Below are positions 63,667-64,000 of a stretch of DNA of 64,000 nt, piece after piece. The stretch lies in NCBI GenBank assembly GCA_016717725.1, contig JADKFA010000009.1, positions 62,001 through 126,000 of the forward strand. Reading direction: 5' to 3'. The translations under genes were made by a program, and so were the position numbers. The DNA comes from Bacteroidota bacterium. Lineage in GTDB: Bacteria; Bacteroidota; Bacteroidia; AKYH767-A; OLB10. The notes under the pieces are model-generated. The model was not told the DNA's origin. It saw nothing but the letters and a program-made list of their open reading frames with translations, and ran no database searches. Position 1 is the stretch's first letter. Every line of letters begins with the position of its first letter.

Positions 63667-64000
63667 ATGAGAATTGTAATTGCACTTTTCTTTGGAATTT
63701 CTCTTGTTGGATGCAATAATCCAAAAGTTGAAAACGGCCATACTTCTTGTACGGATTCACTCGTAGAATCAAAAATTCCAGATACTATTCCTTCCACCGA
63801 TTCTTCCTCTTCGCATTTTTCCATGCATACTTTTAAAAATAGAGATGGATTGGAAGGATATGGTTTTGATATTTATCAAGAAGGAAAGATGATGATACAT
63901 CAAAATTCAATTCCTGCTATTCAGGGTAACAAAGGATTTAGCACGGAAGAAGAAGCGAAGGCTGTTGGTGCCTTGATGTTGTATCGTATTTCGAATGGCA
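63667..64000 (+). CDS. DUF4907-type lipoprotein (3' truncated by window edge)
   Basis: The frame starts at 63667 with a lipoprotein signal (MRIVIALFFGISLVGCNN) and runs to the window end. After a Ser-rich linker it reads YGFDIYQEGKMMIHQNSIPAIQGNKGFSTEEEAKAVGALM, matching the DUF4907 pattern (IHQ..IPA..GN.GF.T.E.A). Function unknown; the upstream isomerase is only 3 bases away, so probably co-transcribed. Confidence 0.8.
   Translation, partial: MRIVIALFFGISLVGCNNPKVENGHTSCTDSLVESKIPDTIPSTDSSSSHFSMHTFKNRDGLEGYGFDIYQEGKMMIHQNSIPAIQGNKGFSTEEEAKAVGALMLYRISNG

Overview
The window looks like a chromosome segment of a low-GC member of the Bacteroidota, probably a gliding or flavobacterium/cytophaga-like aerobe. 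This is inferred from three kinds of evidence: T9SS cargo with type A and type B C-terminal sorting domains; families largely confined to this phylum (DUF4292, DUF4271, DUF4907, SprB repeats); and recurrent TAnnTTTG-type promoter boxes a few bases upstream of starts in place of a TATAAT box. No rRNA, tRNA, CRISPR array or prophage was recognised.

Layout. 1-4207: end of a sugar nucleotidyltransferase, then a tight operon of a TPR lipoprotein, a DUF4292 lipoprotein and an EnvC-like protein. 4219-7724: orphan NarL-type response regulator, TatA, an SRPBCC/GyrI-like protein and GpsA. 8351-19403: a giant secreted adhesin (CUB, about 38 SprB repeats, PKD), frameshifted just before its T9SS type B sorting domain. 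19854-31227: three T9SS type A cargo proteins interleaved with a bestrophin-type channel, a cobalamin-riboswitch/TonB receptor unit, the MeaB GTPase and several families of palindromic intergenic repeats. 31336-41332: a minus-strand envelope region (AI-2E-type permease, BrkB, POTRA/beta-barrel protein, hydrolase, MlaD-MlaF-MlaE lipid transporter, AsmA-like DUF748 protein). 41814-52457: asparagine synthase, NTP-pyrophosphohydrolase, TPR protein, O-antigen ligase, S41 protease, YidD, RnpA, HemD, DUF4271, YceI and YdcF. 52611-57507: M1 aminopeptidase, then an accessory island in which a REP-associated (IS200-like) transposase sits among 51-bp tandem REP repeats, between two nearly identical 240-bp direct repeats, followed by a beta-barrel protein and a decayed DUF1016 gene. 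57544-62424: a B12-type (CarH/LitR) MerR regulator directly upstream of crtI, crtB, an SRPBCC gene, crtZ and a CrtYcd-type lycopene cyclase, i.e. a probably light-controlled zeaxanthin operon. 62674-64000: phosphoglucose/phosphomannose isomerase and a partial DUF4907 lipoprotein.

Themes. (i) Vitamin B12 recurs: uptake under a riboswitch, MeaB, and a putative B12 photoreceptor. (ii) Cell-surface display through T9SS is heavily represented, and two of the four cargo genes are broken within or at the sorting domain. (iii) Two unrelated REP-like hairpin families, one physically linked to a transposase and one forming about 260-320 bp MITE-like elements flanking the bestrophin gene, shape the intergenic DNA.
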